Made by a program: the position numbers and the translations under genes | Part shown: piece by piece, positions 44,461-52,502 of the stretch | Numbering within the stretch: the first letter of the stretch is position 1 | Layout of the letters: each line of letters starts with the position of its first letter | Origin: an uncultured Lachnospiraceae bacterium | GTDB taxonomy: Bacteria > Bacillota > Clostridia > Lachnospirales > Lachnospiraceae | Assembly: GCA_910583605.1 (NCBI GenBank) | Contig: CAJTXN010000014.1 | Coordinates: 1-64,000 of the forward strand | Length of the DNA stretch: 64,000 nt | Direction of reading: 5' to 3' | Notes under the pieces: generated by a model | Told to the model about the DNA's origin: nothing | Databases searched by the model: none | What the model saw: only the letters and a program-made list of their open reading frames with translations

Positions 44461-45869
44461 CGGCATTTAAAGCCATGATTTCGGATATAGAGGATAAAAG
44501 GATAAACTGCGTGATTGTAAAAGATTTATCCAGATTCGGTCGTGATTATATTGATACCGGAAAATATCTGGAGCGATATTTTCCGGAGCATGATGTTAGA
44601 TTTATTTCCATTATGGATAATATTGACAGTAAACTTCATACATATGATATGCTGGTACCAATAAAAAATATTTTTAACGAGCAGTATGCCCGGGATATTT
44701 CCGGAAAAGTTCATGCTTCCATAGAAACCAAGCAGAGGGCAGGAGAATTTATCGGTGCCTTTGCTTCCTATGGATATAAAAAATCACCGGCGGATAAAAA
44801 TAAGCTGATGATTGATGCATATGCAGCGGAAGTGGTCAGGAATGTTTTTCAACTGTATATCAGCGGATACGGAAAAGTCCGCATTGCCGGTCTGTTAAAT
44901 GAGCAGGGGATTCCCTGCCCGTCGGAATATAAGAAAATAAACGGTGAGAATTATAAAAACGGCAATCGTCTGGAAAGCACTTCCTACTGGACCTATTCTA
45001 CCATTGACCGTATGCTGCGGAATCAAATGTATATCGGCAACATGGTGCAGGGAAAAAAAATCCGCCGGCTGAAAGGCAAAGCCCGGATCAGAAGAGAAGA
45101 AGACTGGATTGTGGTTAAAAATACCCATCCGGCCATTATTGATGAAGAAACATGGAAGAAAGCCGGAGAGATGTTAAAGCGCAGGACACGGACGCTTGAT
45201 TTTGGCAGCAATGAAAATATTTTTGCGGGTTTTCTGAGATGTGGGGATTGCGGCAGAGCATTGGTGAAAAAGGAAAGCACCAATAAGGAAGTCCGGTATT
45301 ATTGCGGAACCTATGTTCGCTCAGGAAGGCAATTCTGTACCACTCATGCTATCCCATGTTATGTTTTGGAAAAAATCATTTTGGAGGATTTGAACACGAT
45401 GATACGGCGCATGGGAAATCTTTCCGAAGTGGTTGAACAGAGCATGACGGCCGGAACGGACCGACAGACTGAGGACAGCGAAGAAAACCGGTTCCGGACA
45501 GAACTGGAAAGAGTGAGGAAGCTGAAAAAAGCTGTTTATGAAGACTATCGGAGCGATTTGATTTCCAGGGAAGAGTTTATTTCATACCGTCAGGAATATC
45601 AGAAGAAAGAAGAACTGCTGATAAAACAGACAGAGGCTGCAGAGAACGCCGGGAACTCCGGCAGGAACCGGAATATTATGGAAAATCCCTGGGTCAGGCG
45701 TCTGTTGGAACTTGGAAGCATTGAACGATTAGACAGGAATATTGTGACGGAAATGGTGCATGAAATTAAAATTTATGAAAACCATACAATAAAAATCATA
45801 TATAATTTTTCCGATGAACAGCAGCATTTGTTTAAAACGGTATGCTGGGATAACAATGAAAACGGCTGA
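44453..45869 (+). pseudogene. Outer serine recombinase, C-terminal part (interrupted)
   Basis: The frame resumes DRPAFKAMISDIEDKRINCV, VIVKDLSRFGRDYIDTG, FISIMDNID, then the recombinase domain (GAFASYGYKKSPADKNK), a zinc ribbon (RCGDCGRAL, YYCGTYVRSG, CTTH), a coiled coil and a KIIYNF ending. On its own it has a possible ATG at 44475 but lacks the catalytic Ser, which is at 39108-39110. Removal of the inner element restores the full 532-residue enzyme. A terminator overlaps the stop. Confidence 0.9.
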
Positions 45870-45891
45870 TGTTGATACATCAGCCGTTTTT
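45859..45891 (+). terminator. Terminator of the outer recombinase gene
   Basis: AAAACGGCTGATG pairs with CATCAGCCGTTTT around a 6-nt loop and is followed by T. It overlaps the recombinase stop codon and lies about 25 bp before the outer element's right junction. Confidence 0.85.
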
Positions 45892-45916
45892 ATGATTTAC
45901 CGCAGTTTACCGGCAG

Positions 45917-45922
45917 CCCATG
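45917..45922. other. Outer element junction (att site, right)
   Basis: CCCATG repeats the left junction. To the left is the element arm CCGCAGTTTACCG (45900-45912); to the right is deacetylase N-terminal coding sequence. Confidence 0.75.
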
Positions 45923-46127
45923 CGGCGTCGAAACTTAATGCCACTACCGGTTTATCTGTCTGCACACAATAGATAGGCAGTTCGCGTTTGGATGTAGTGC
46001 TGCTTACGGATATGTCAGCAGGCATATAGATAGAAAAAACACCTATGATTGCCAATACAAATATCCAAAATCCGGCACTAAATATCAGTCGGTTTAATTG
46101 GTTTGAGATATTTTTTCCGAATCCCAT
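45918..46127 (-). pseudogene. PdaB-like polysaccharide deacetylase, N-terminal part (interrupted gene)
   Basis: Seventy residues of host coding: a cytosolic start, one membrane or signal segment (about 14-35), then the approach to the first NodB motif, DKPVVALSFDAAW, ending at Trp70. Beyond this the frame reads five element codons and stops at 45897. In the restored gene Trp70 is followed by GNED from 38833 downwards. AAAGGT precedes the ATG. It follows the L,D-transpeptidase gene on the same strand by 72 bp, so the two may form a wall-remodelling operon. Confidence 0.9.
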
Positions 46128-46199
46128 ATGTTACCTTTAATATCTTTTTATAATATTATATGAAACCGTCAGAGAGAAAATGACTTTGGGACACGGGGA

Positions 46200-47576
46200 T
46201 TAAGTCATTCGTTCGGTAGAAGGCTCCGGTGAGTCTTCTTCCGAAGAAGTTTCACCGGAAGGTTCCGTGGTATCCGTTTCATCGTCGGTTTCTGTTACCG
46301 GTTCCGTTGGCTTTGTTGTTTCCGGGGCGGAAGGAGTTTGTTTTTTCGTGGTTTCTTCCGGGATATCCGTGGTTTCGCTCGGTTTTTTTGTGGTTTCCTT
46401 CGTGGTTTCTTTTGTGGTTGTATTTGCTTCGGAAGTGGTTTCCTTAGGTCTGGTGGTGTCTGTTTCCGTTGGTTTTACGGTTTCTGTCGAAACGGAAGCC
46501 GAAGCCGTTACGGTGAGGATAATTGAAACAGATGCACTTCTTCCAAGTAAGTCGGTAACCGAAAATGTGACGGGATAGCTGCCCGGCGTATTGATATCAT
46601 AAGAACCGTTTACCATAATGGAGGATGTAATATCGTTTCCGCAGGTATCTGCAGCCGTTACATTGTTCCGAATGTCGTAACTGCTGCCGGCCGGTATGGT
46701 GACATCGGAAGCGGTAATCGAAGGACTGCAGTTATTCCAAGGATTAGCGGCATCCGGATCGGTAGGGTCCCAGCCTGCAAAAGGACTGTTTTCCGGAATT
46801 TTGATAACGGAAGGCTTGCCCAGGGGTCCGGGACTGTCGGCATCGTCATATATGATTACGGTAGTCCCGGACGGACAGTTGTCATGAATCCATTTGGAAT
46901 CCTGAACCGTCAGACGAATACAGCCCAGAGAGGCAGGAGAACCCAGTTTATTAAATTCCGCTACTTCCAGCTGGTCCTTGGACGGCCGGTAGCACGGAAC
47001 GGAATGGAACAGAATGCCCCCGTATACCCTTGTGGCATATTGGGAATGGGTACCGTCAACCATCAGTCTCCAGTTGTATTTGGAGGAAGTGCGGAAGGTT
47101 CCCAATGGCGTATTGTTAATATATTTTCCGGTGGAGCATGCCATGGCTTTATACGGAACCGTAAACTCTCCGGCAGAATTTTTTGTATAAACGGTAACAC
47201 AGTTCAACAGCCGGTTGACTTTGATCAGATAGGGATATTCACTGGCAGGAAGTGTGGTCTCCGGTTCTTCGTTCTGGTCTTCCGGTAACGTAAAATCCAG
47301 ATCGGAAATAATATTGCCGTTTTTATCCGTTGCCGGTTCCGAATCCGTGGGAAGTGAGGAATCCGTTTCACGGGTGTTTTCCGTATCTGTGGTAGTAAAA
47401 TCCGATTCGGCATAAAGATACTCGCTGCCGGAAGTATCTGTATTGTGTTCATTGGAATCGGCGGATGTTTTAACTTTGGAAAGTATCAATACAATGATTC
47501 CGATTAATATAAAAGAAGAGGCAATTGCAATGGTGAGCTGCCTGTTCACTTTCAGTGTTTTAATAAAATGCTTCAT
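46200..47576 (-). CDS. L,D-transpeptidase with Ig-like domain and Thr-rich tail
   Basis: A 458-residue exported enzyme. A membrane segment or signal spans about 15-35, followed by an Asp/Thr/Glu-rich linker (38-105). The YkuD domain spans about 112-240 with the active site HSVPCYRP and ASLGCIRL (catalytic Cys). A bacterial Ig-like domain lies near 275-360. The last 90 residues are Thr/Glu/Lys-rich repeats (ETTKETTKKPSETTD), a likely wall-spanning tail. It forms 3-3 cross-links or attaches proteins in peptidoglycan. Long antisense frames over the Thr-rich tail are not genes. It lies upstream of the split deacetylase. Confidence 0.88.
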   Translation of the reverse strand: MKHFIKTLKVNRQLTIAIASSFILIGIIVLILSKVKTSADSNEHNTDTSGSEYLYAESDFTTTDTENTRETDSSLPTDSEPATDKNGNIISDLDFTLPEDQNEEPETTLPASEYPYLIKVNRLLNCVTVYTKNSAGEFTVPYKAMACSTGKYINNTPLGTFRTSSKYNWRLMVDGTHSQYATRVYGGILFHSVPCYRPSKDQLEVAEFNKLGSPASLGCIRLTVQDSKWIHDNCPSGTTVIIYDDADSPGPLGKPSVIKIPENSPFAGWDPTDPDAANPWNNCSPSITASDVTIPAGSSYDIRNNVTAADTCGNDITSSIMVNGSYDINTPGSYPVTFSVTDLLGRSASVSIILTVTASASVSTETVKPTETDTTRPKETTSEANTTTKETTKETTKKPSETTDIPEETTKKQTPSAPETTKPTEPVTETDDETDTTEPSGETSSEEDSPEPSTERMT

Positions 47577-47715
47577 CTTAAATAATCTGACCTTTCATAA
47601 TTTGTACAATTCAGCCGGCCTTTTGGTTTCAGGCGGCAATTCATATGTTTCTCATGCTATAGGGTTTATTGTACAAAATATAAGAAATAAAGACAAGAAA
47701 AATTTTTGTAAACGG

Positions 47716-47744
47716 TTGACAAATTGAGGCAATATTGGTATTCT
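47716..47744 (+). promoter_or_regulatory. SigA-type promoter for glnA
   Basis: TTGACA (47716-47721) and TATTCT (47739-47744) are 17 bp apart, about 90 bp upstream of the glnA ATG and just before the leader hairpin. Confidence 0.65.
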
Positions 47745-47758
47745 CTTGTAAGAACAAC

Positions 47759-47793
47759 GGCGTTCCCTGACTGGCAGGAGAATGCCCTTTTTT
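47759..47793 (+). promoter_or_regulatory. Leader terminator/attenuator of glnA
   Basis: GGCGTTC/GAATGCC and inner CCTG/CAGG form a hairpin that is directly followed by C and six T. It lies between the promoter and glnA, so it can stop transcription early. A gene for an ANTAR-type regulator lies next to glnA; such proteins release terminators by binding hairpin loops with A at position 1 and G at 4. The loop here reads ACTGG, with A1 and G4, but is five bases by simple pairing, so the fit is incomplete. Confidence 0.6.
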
Positions 47794-47832
47794 ATTTCTA
47801 AATATAAATTTTGATGTGATGGAGGTACAGGG

Positions 47833-49161
47833 ATGAAATACACAAAACAGGAAATTATTGACATGATTGAAGAGGAGGATGTAGAGTTTATCCGTCTTCA
47901 GTTTACGGATATGTTCGGCACCATGAAAAACGTTGCCGTAACCGTCAGTCAGCTGGAAAAGGCATTAAATAATGAATGTATGTTTGACGGTTCCTGCATT
48001 GAAGGGTTTGCCAGAATAGAAGAATCAGACATGTATTTATATCCTGATCTTGATACATTTACAATATTTCCGTGGAGGCCGCAGCAGGGAAAAGTTGCCA
48101 GATTTATATGTGATATATACAGACCAGACGGAAAGCCTTTTGAAGGAGATCCCAGATATATATTGAAACGGGTGGTAAAAGAAGCGGAAGCAATGGGATA
48201 TACATTTGATGCGGGTCCGGAGTGTGAATTTTTCTTATTCCATACAGACGATAACGGGAATCCCACAACGCTGTCCCATGAAAAGGCCGGTTATTTTGAT
48301 CTGGGACCGGTAGATTTGGGAGAAAATGCCCGCAGGGACATGGTACTGAATCTGGAGTCCATGGGATTTGAAGTGGAGTCTTCCCATCATGAAGTAGCGC
48401 CGGCACAGCATGAAATCGATTTTAAATATTCGGATGCGGTTACGACAGCGGATAATATTATGACATTTAAGCTGGCGGTAAAATCCATTGCAAAGAGGCA
48501 CGGACTTCACGCAACTTTTATGCCGAAACCGAAATCCGGAATTAACGGTTCCGGTATGCATATGAATATGTCTCTGTGCAGAGACGGGAAAAATATTTTT
48601 GCTGATATAAATGATTCCAACGGACTGAGCAGGGAAGCATATTATTTTATTGCGGGACTGATGAAACACATTAAGGGAATGACGGTGCTGACCAATCCGC
48701 TGGTTAATTCCTATAAACGTCTGGTACCGGGATATGAAGCTCCCGTATATATTGCCTGGTCTGCAAAGAGCAGAAGTCCGCTAATCCGTGTACCGGTATC
48801 CAAAGGGGAAGCAACAAGGATTGAACTCCGCTGTCCGGATGCGGCGTCAAATCCGTATCTGGTTCTGGCTGCCTGTCTGGCCGCAGGACTGGAAGGGATT
48901 AAAAATAAAATGGAGCCGGTAAAAAGCGTGGACGGGAATATCTTTGCCATGACGGAAGCGGACAGGGAGGAATTGGGAATTGAGAATCTTCCGCAGAATC
49001 TCTGCGATGCCATAGATAAGTTTGAACAGGACGAACTGATTAAAAAAGTTGTAGGAGAACATATTGCGAAAAATTATATTGATGCCAAGAAAAAAGAGTG
49101 GCAGGAATACCGCGCACAGGTTACGGATTGGGAATTGGAGCAATATCTTCATAAGTTCTGA
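47833..49161 (+). CDS. glnA: Glutamine synthetase, type I
   Basis: Joins ammonia to glutamate with ATP. The 442 residues match the shorter GSI-alpha type of Firmicutes. Visible motifs are the N-terminal beta-grasp with FTDMFGTMKNVAV and DGSCIEGF, FDAGPECEFF near 135, the catalytic KPKSGINGSGMHMNMSL near 236-252, and PVSKGEATRIELRCPDAASN near 317-336. No adenylylation-loop Tyr motif of the GSI-beta type is apparent. TGGAGG precedes the ATG. The leader attenuator at 47759-47793 suggests control by the downstream ANTAR protein. Confidence 0.96.
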   Translation: MKYTKQEIIDMIEEEDVEFIRLQFTDMFGTMKNVAVTVSQLEKALNNECMFDGSCIEGFARIEESDMYLYPDLDTFTIFPWRPQQGKVARFICDIYRPDGKPFEGDPRYILKRVVKEAEAMGYTFDAGPECEFFLFHTDDNGNPTTLSHEKAGYFDLGPVDLGENARRDMVLNLESMGFEVESSHHEVAPAQHEIDFKYSDAVTTADNIMTFKLAVKSIAKRHGLHATFMPKPKSGINGSGMHMNMSLCRDGKNIFADINDSNGLSREAYYFIAGLMKHIKGMTVLTNPLVNSYKRLVPGYEAPVYIAWSAKSRSPLIRVPVSKGEATRIELRCPDAASNPYLVLAACLAAGLEGIKNKMEPVKSVDGNIFAMTEADREELGIENLPQNLCDAIDKFEQDELIKKVVGEHIAKNYIDAKKKEWQEYRAQVTDWELEQYLHKF

Positions 49162-49196
49162 TCGTTAACAAATGTATGTGACCGGAGGTGATTCGT

Positions 49197-49241
49197 TTGA
49201 AAAAAGATTTCAGACTTTTTATTAGTGCTGCGGAGGGATAG
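49197..49241 (+). CDS. Possible 14-residue leader ORF upstream of the ANTAR regulator
   Basis: TTG 49197 follows the strong site GGAGGTGA and opens a 14-codon frame (MKKDFRLFISAAEG) that stops at 49239-49241, two bases before the ANTAR gene ATG. The ANTAR gene's own site (GCGGAGGG) lies inside it. It may be a coupling or leader peptide, or simply chance. Confidence 0.35.
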   Translation: MKKDFRLFISAAEG

Positions 49242-49243
49242 GC

Positions 49244-49789
49244 ATGATTGATATAATAGTAGTATTTCCACAGATGAAAGACGGGCAGGGAATCCGGAAT
49301 CTGCTGGTCCGGAACGGCTATCGTGTAGGTATTGCATGTACGTCCGGCGCACAGGCAAAAACCTATATGGATAATATCGATTATGGCATAGTTGTGTGTG
49401 GATATAAATTCAGTGATATGATGTATTCAGAGCTTTTTCATGATTTAGGCCCTACTTTTGAAATGCTTCTGGTGGCTTCCAGAGCGAAGCTGGAGGAAGG
49501 TGTGGCAGACGGAATCGTGTGCGTGGAAATGCCGCTGAAATCCTACGATCTGCTGAACACACTGGAAATGATGATGCAGGCGCTGGAGAGAATCAGAAAA
49601 AAAGGCAGGCAGAAACCGAAGGAAAGAAATATAGCACAAAAAGCCATTATTGATGAAGCAAAAAAACTGTTAATGAACACCAGGAATATGACGGAAGAAG
49701 AAGCGCATCGATTTATCCAGAAAAGCAGTATGGACAGCGGAACGAATATGGTGGAGACCGCCCAGATGGTACTTCAGATAATGCATTGA
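49244..49789 (+). CDS. ANTAR-domain response-regulator-like protein
   Basis: A 181-residue protein. Residues 1-120 form a receiver-like domain (MIDIIVVFPQMKDGQGIRNL) without a clear phospho-acceptor Asp triad, so a pseudo-receiver. The C-terminal ANTAR helices are IDEAKKLLMNTRNMTEEEAH and the following FIQKSSMDSGTNMVETA. ANTAR proteins bind leader RNA hairpins and prevent termination. Gene order glnA-ANTAR and the glnA leader terminator make glnA a likely target. It lies 82 bp after glnA. Confidence 0.85.
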   Translation: MIDIIVVFPQMKDGQGIRNLLVRNGYRVGIACTSGAQAKTYMDNIDYGIVVCGYKFSDMMYSELFHDLGPTFEMLLVASRAKLEEGVADGIVCVEMPLKSYDLLNTLEMMMQALERIRKKGRQKPKERNIAQKAIIDEAKKLLMNTRNMTEEEAHRFIQKSSMDSGTNMVETAQMVLQIMH

Positions 49790-49856
49790 TGAAACCTGTT
49801 AACTATTGAGTGGCAGCTGTTTGCAGCTGCATTATGAACAGATATGGAGGATTATT

Positions 49857-51071
49857 ATGTATAAGATTAATGACAATTATTTAAAATTGCCGGGAAGCTA
49901 TTTATTTGCCACAACCGGCAGAAAGATTCGGGAGTTTGTAGAGGCCAATCCCGATAAAAAGGTTATCAGCCTGGGAATCGGTGACGTTACGCTTCCGCTG
50001 GCTCCGGTGGTAATCGATACCCTTCATTCCGCGGTGGATGAAATGGGAAAGGCAGAAACGTTTAAAGGCTATGCACCGGACCTGGGATATGAATTTCTGC
50101 GGCAGGCTATAGCAGATAACGATTATAAAGCCAGAGGAGCAGATATATCCATTGATGAAATATTTATCAGTGACGGTGCCAAGAGCGACTCGGGAAATAT
50201 TGGTGATATATTTGCCGAAGATAATAAAATAGCCGTGTGCGACCCGGTGTATCCGGTATATGTTGATACGAATGCCATGGCGGGCAGAACTGGTGTGTAT
50301 ATGGAAGAACGGCAGAAATGGAGTAATGTTGTCTATATGCCTTGTACGGCGGAAACCGGCTTTGCACCGGAGATACCGAAAGAAGAACCGGATATTATTT
50401 ACCTGTGTTTTCCGAACAATCCCACCGGTTCCACAATTAAGAAAAAGGAATTACAGGCATGGGTGGATTATGCGTTAAAAATCGGCTCTGTCATTATCTA
50501 TGATGCCGCATATGAAGCATATATTTCCGAGGATGATGTACCGCATACCATATATGAATGTGAAGGTGCAAAAGCATGTGCCATTGAACTGAAAAGTTTT
50601 TCAAAAAATGCAGGATTTACCGGAACAAGGCTGGGTTATGCAGTTGTTCCAAAGGAATTGAAATGCAATGGCGTATCACTCAACAGTCTTTGGGCAAGAA
50701 GACACGGAACCAAATTTAACGGTGCACCGTATATTATTCAGAGAGCGGGAGCCGCTGTTTATACGCCGGAAGGCAAAGAGCAGACCATGAATCAGGTGAA
50801 CTATTACATGAATAATGCCAGAATCATCAGGGAAGGACTTTCAGAGGCAGGATATACCGTATCCGGCGGTGTCAACGCACCGTATATCTGGCTGCAGACA
50901 CCGGATAAAATGACTTCATGGGAATTCTTTGATTACTTACTGGAAAAGGCCAATGTTGCAGGAACACCGGGGTCCGGTTTTGGACCGAGCGGGGAAGGAT
51001 ATTTCAGACTGACGGCCTTTGGCAGTTATGAGAATACATTGGAGGCGGTTGAGAGAATTCGGAGAATGTAG
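49857..51071 (+). CDS. dapL: LL-diaminopimelate aminotransferase
   Basis: A PLP enzyme of 404 residues that converts tetrahydrodipicolinate to LL-diaminopimelate in one step, giving lysine and peptidoglycan precursors. It begins MYKINDNYLKLPGSYLFATT, the DapL start, and has ISLGIGDVTLPL, ISDGAKSDSGNIGDIF, LCFPNNPTGS and the PLP-lysine region SFSKNAGFTGTRLGY. ATG 49857 is supported by GGAGG; an in-frame ATG at 49806 is unsupported. The short repeat GCAGCTG occurs twice just upstream. Confidence 0.95.
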   Translation: MYKINDNYLKLPGSYLFATTGRKIREFVEANPDKKVISLGIGDVTLPLAPVVIDTLHSAVDEMGKAETFKGYAPDLGYEFLRQAIADNDYKARGADISIDEIFISDGAKSDSGNIGDIFAEDNKIAVCDPVYPVYVDTNAMAGRTGVYMEERQKWSNVVYMPCTAETGFAPEIPKEEPDIIYLCFPNNPTGSTIKKKELQAWVDYALKIGSVIIYDAAYEAYISEDDVPHTIYECEGAKACAIELKSFSKNAGFTGTRLGYAVVPKELKCNGVSLNSLWARRHGTKFNGAPYIIQRAGAAVYTPEGKEQTMNQVNYYMNNARIIREGLSEAGYTVSGGVNAPYIWLQTPDKMTSWEFFDYLLEKANVAGTPGSGFGPSGEGYFRLTAFGSYENTLEAVERIRRM

Positions 51072-51271
51072 GAAAGTTCCAGGTGTTCTGCTAAAAAGAC
51101 AGCTATTCCCTGACATGGATGTCAGGGAAAGGTGAATTTGAGGCACGGATGCCGAATATTCACCGGTAGCGTCCGCCTTCGAACACCTGCCGCAGAACAA
51201 TTAGAACTTCCGCCTGTCCGGAGTGGAGTATTCCGGCAGGCTCCGCCCTGATAAGCTGCGTCCGGCAAGCA
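51070..51271 (+). repeat. Structured repeat element, copy 2
   Basis: The core at 51070-51211 matches copy 1 at 30598-30738 in order and in invariant bases (for example GGTAGCGTCCGCCTTC), while stems differ in compensating ways: TTCCCTGACA/TGTCAGGGAA and GGTGAAT/ATTCACC. A further hairpin GCCTG-CCGGA/TCCGG-CAGGC spans 51212-51241. The right terminal repeat GCTGCGTCCGGCAAGCA lies at 51255-51271; no left terminal repeat is seen because the element starts at the dapL stop codon. The 336-bp dapL-cobW spacer is filled by this element and a promoter. Confidence 0.75.
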
Positions 51272-51343
51272 TAATAATATAATCTCCAGTCATAACATTG
51301 CCTGAACCACATCCCTTTAAAGAAAATTTTAAAAAGTCAGTTC

Positions 51344-51371
51344 TTGACAAAGAAAATTAATCGATTATACT
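51344..51371 (+). promoter_or_regulatory. Promoter of the G3E GTPase operon
   Basis: TTGACA (51344-51349) and TATACT (51366-51371) are 16 bp apart, about 37 bp before the first ATG. No clear metal-regulator operator was recognised. Confidence 0.6.
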
Positions 51372-51407
51372 TAAAGTTAGGCTATTTTTAGAAAGGAAGT
51401 ATTTACA

Positions 51408-52481
51408 ATGACAAAGATAGATATTATTTCCGGCTTTTTAGGGGCAGGAAAAACTACTCTGATCAAGAAACTTTTAGACGAGGGTCTGAACGGAGAGAAA
51501 CTGGTTTTAATCGAAAATGAATTTGGAGAGATTGGGATTGACGGCGGTTTCCTAAAGGATGCCGGTGTGGAGATTACGGAAATGAATTCCGGATGTATCT
51601 GCTGTTCACTGGTTGGAGATTTTGGAACCGCATTAAAAGAAGTGATAGAGAAATATGCACCAGACAGGATCATCATTGAGCCTTCCGGTGTAGGTAAATT
51701 ATCCGATGTTATCAAAGCCGTGAACGGAATCATGGAACAGGAACCGGATATTGTTTTAAATTCAACGACTGCAGTGGTAGACGGGCTGAAAACAAAGATG
51801 TATATGAAGAATTTTGGAGAATTCTTCAATAATCAGGTGGAAAGTGCAGGCACCATTGTGATAAGCCGGACACAAAAACAGCCGGAGCAGGCATTAAAAG
51901 AGGTTGTTGCATTATTAAAAGAACATAATCCAAATGCAACGATTATAACAACACCATGGGACGAGATTAATGGTAAACAGATTTTGGCAGCTATGGAGAA
52001 AACAGGCTCTCTGGCAGAAGAATTACTGGCAGAAGCAGATGTGTGTCCGGAATGTGGACATCATCATGAGGGAGAGTGCAGTGAACACCATCATGCTCAT
52101 CATCACGAAGGAGAATGCTGCGGACACGATCATGACCACGAACATCATCATGAAGGGGAATGCTGCGGACATGACCATGATCATCATCACCATCATGCGG
52201 ACGAAGTGTTTACAAGCTGGGGAGCCGAAACTCCGCGTAAATATACGGAGGAAGAGGTAAAGACGGCATTAGATAAACTGGCAAATACGGAAGAATATGG
52301 TGTTATCCTTCGGGCTAAGGGTATGCTTCCAAATGTAAACGGAGAATGGATTTATTTTGATCTGGTGCCGGGTGAATATGAGATCAGAACCGGAAGTCCG
52401 GAATATACCGGGCGAATCTGTGTAATCGGAACGAAACCGGATGAGGACAAGTTAAAAGAATTATTCTGTCTGAATTCATAA
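51408..52481 (+). CDS. CobW/COG0523-type G3E GTPase with His-rich loop
   Basis: A 357-residue GTPase and likely metal chaperone. Walker A is GAGKTT (13-18), the metal motif CICC is at Cys63, Cys65, Cys66, and the GTPase segments IIEPSGVG and VVDGLKTK follow. Residues 211-264 are an extraordinary His/Cys/Asp/Glu stretch with repeated HHHEGECCGHDHD units, a metal store or sensor. The CobW C-terminal domain (WIYFDLVPGEYEI) ends the protein. Members of COG0523 insert zinc, cobalt or nickel into target proteins. GAAAGGAAG precedes the ATG. It is first in a three-gene run. Confidence 0.9.
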   Translation: MTKIDIISGFLGAGKTTLIKKLLDEGLNGEKLVLIENEFGEIGIDGGFLKDAGVEITEMNSGCICCSLVGDFGTALKEVIEKYAPDRIIIEPSGVGKLSDVIKAVNGIMEQEPDIVLNSTTAVVDGLKTKMYMKNFGEFFNNQVESAGTIVISRTQKQPEQALKEVVALLKEHNPNATIITTPWDEINGKQILAAMEKTGSLAEELLAEADVCPECGHHHEGECSEHHHAHHHEGECCGHDHDHEHHHEGECCGHDHDHHHHHADEVFTSWGAETPRKYTEEEVKTALDKLANTEEYGVILRAKGMLPNVNGEWIYFDLVPGEYEIRTGSPEYTGRICVIGTKPDEDKLKELFCLNS

Positions 52482-52502
52482 ACGAAAGGATTGACGTTGT
52501 CA

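Larger units (their letters stand above)
38837..45920. mobile_element. Outer serine-recombinase element inserted in the deacetylase gene
   Basis: About 7.1 kb separates two in-frame halves of the deacetylase gene. Without the nested inner element the outer unit is only about 1.9 kb. It contains a 40-codon ORF, one serine recombinase gene (now split) and a terminator. Joining the two ends gives a putative attP with 13-nt arms CCGCAGTTTACCG and CGGTAACTTGCGG (11 of 13 complementary) around a 14-nt centre holding CCCATG. The small size and precise junction resemble intervening elements that are excised from sporulation genes. Confidence 0.8.

Noticed and set aside
46229..46578. Long plus-strand Val/Ser/Phe-rich frames
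   Set aside because: They are antisense shadows of the Thr/Glu/Lys-rich tail of the L,D-transpeptidase.
49813..49830. GCAGCTG repeat upstream of dapL as a riboswitch or T-box
   Set aside because: It is too short and lacks the T-box sequence or a terminator.
52070..52200. Repeat-rich DNA as a possible CRISPR-like array
   Set aside because: The repeats encode the HHHEGEC units of the GTPase in frame, with no spacer pattern.
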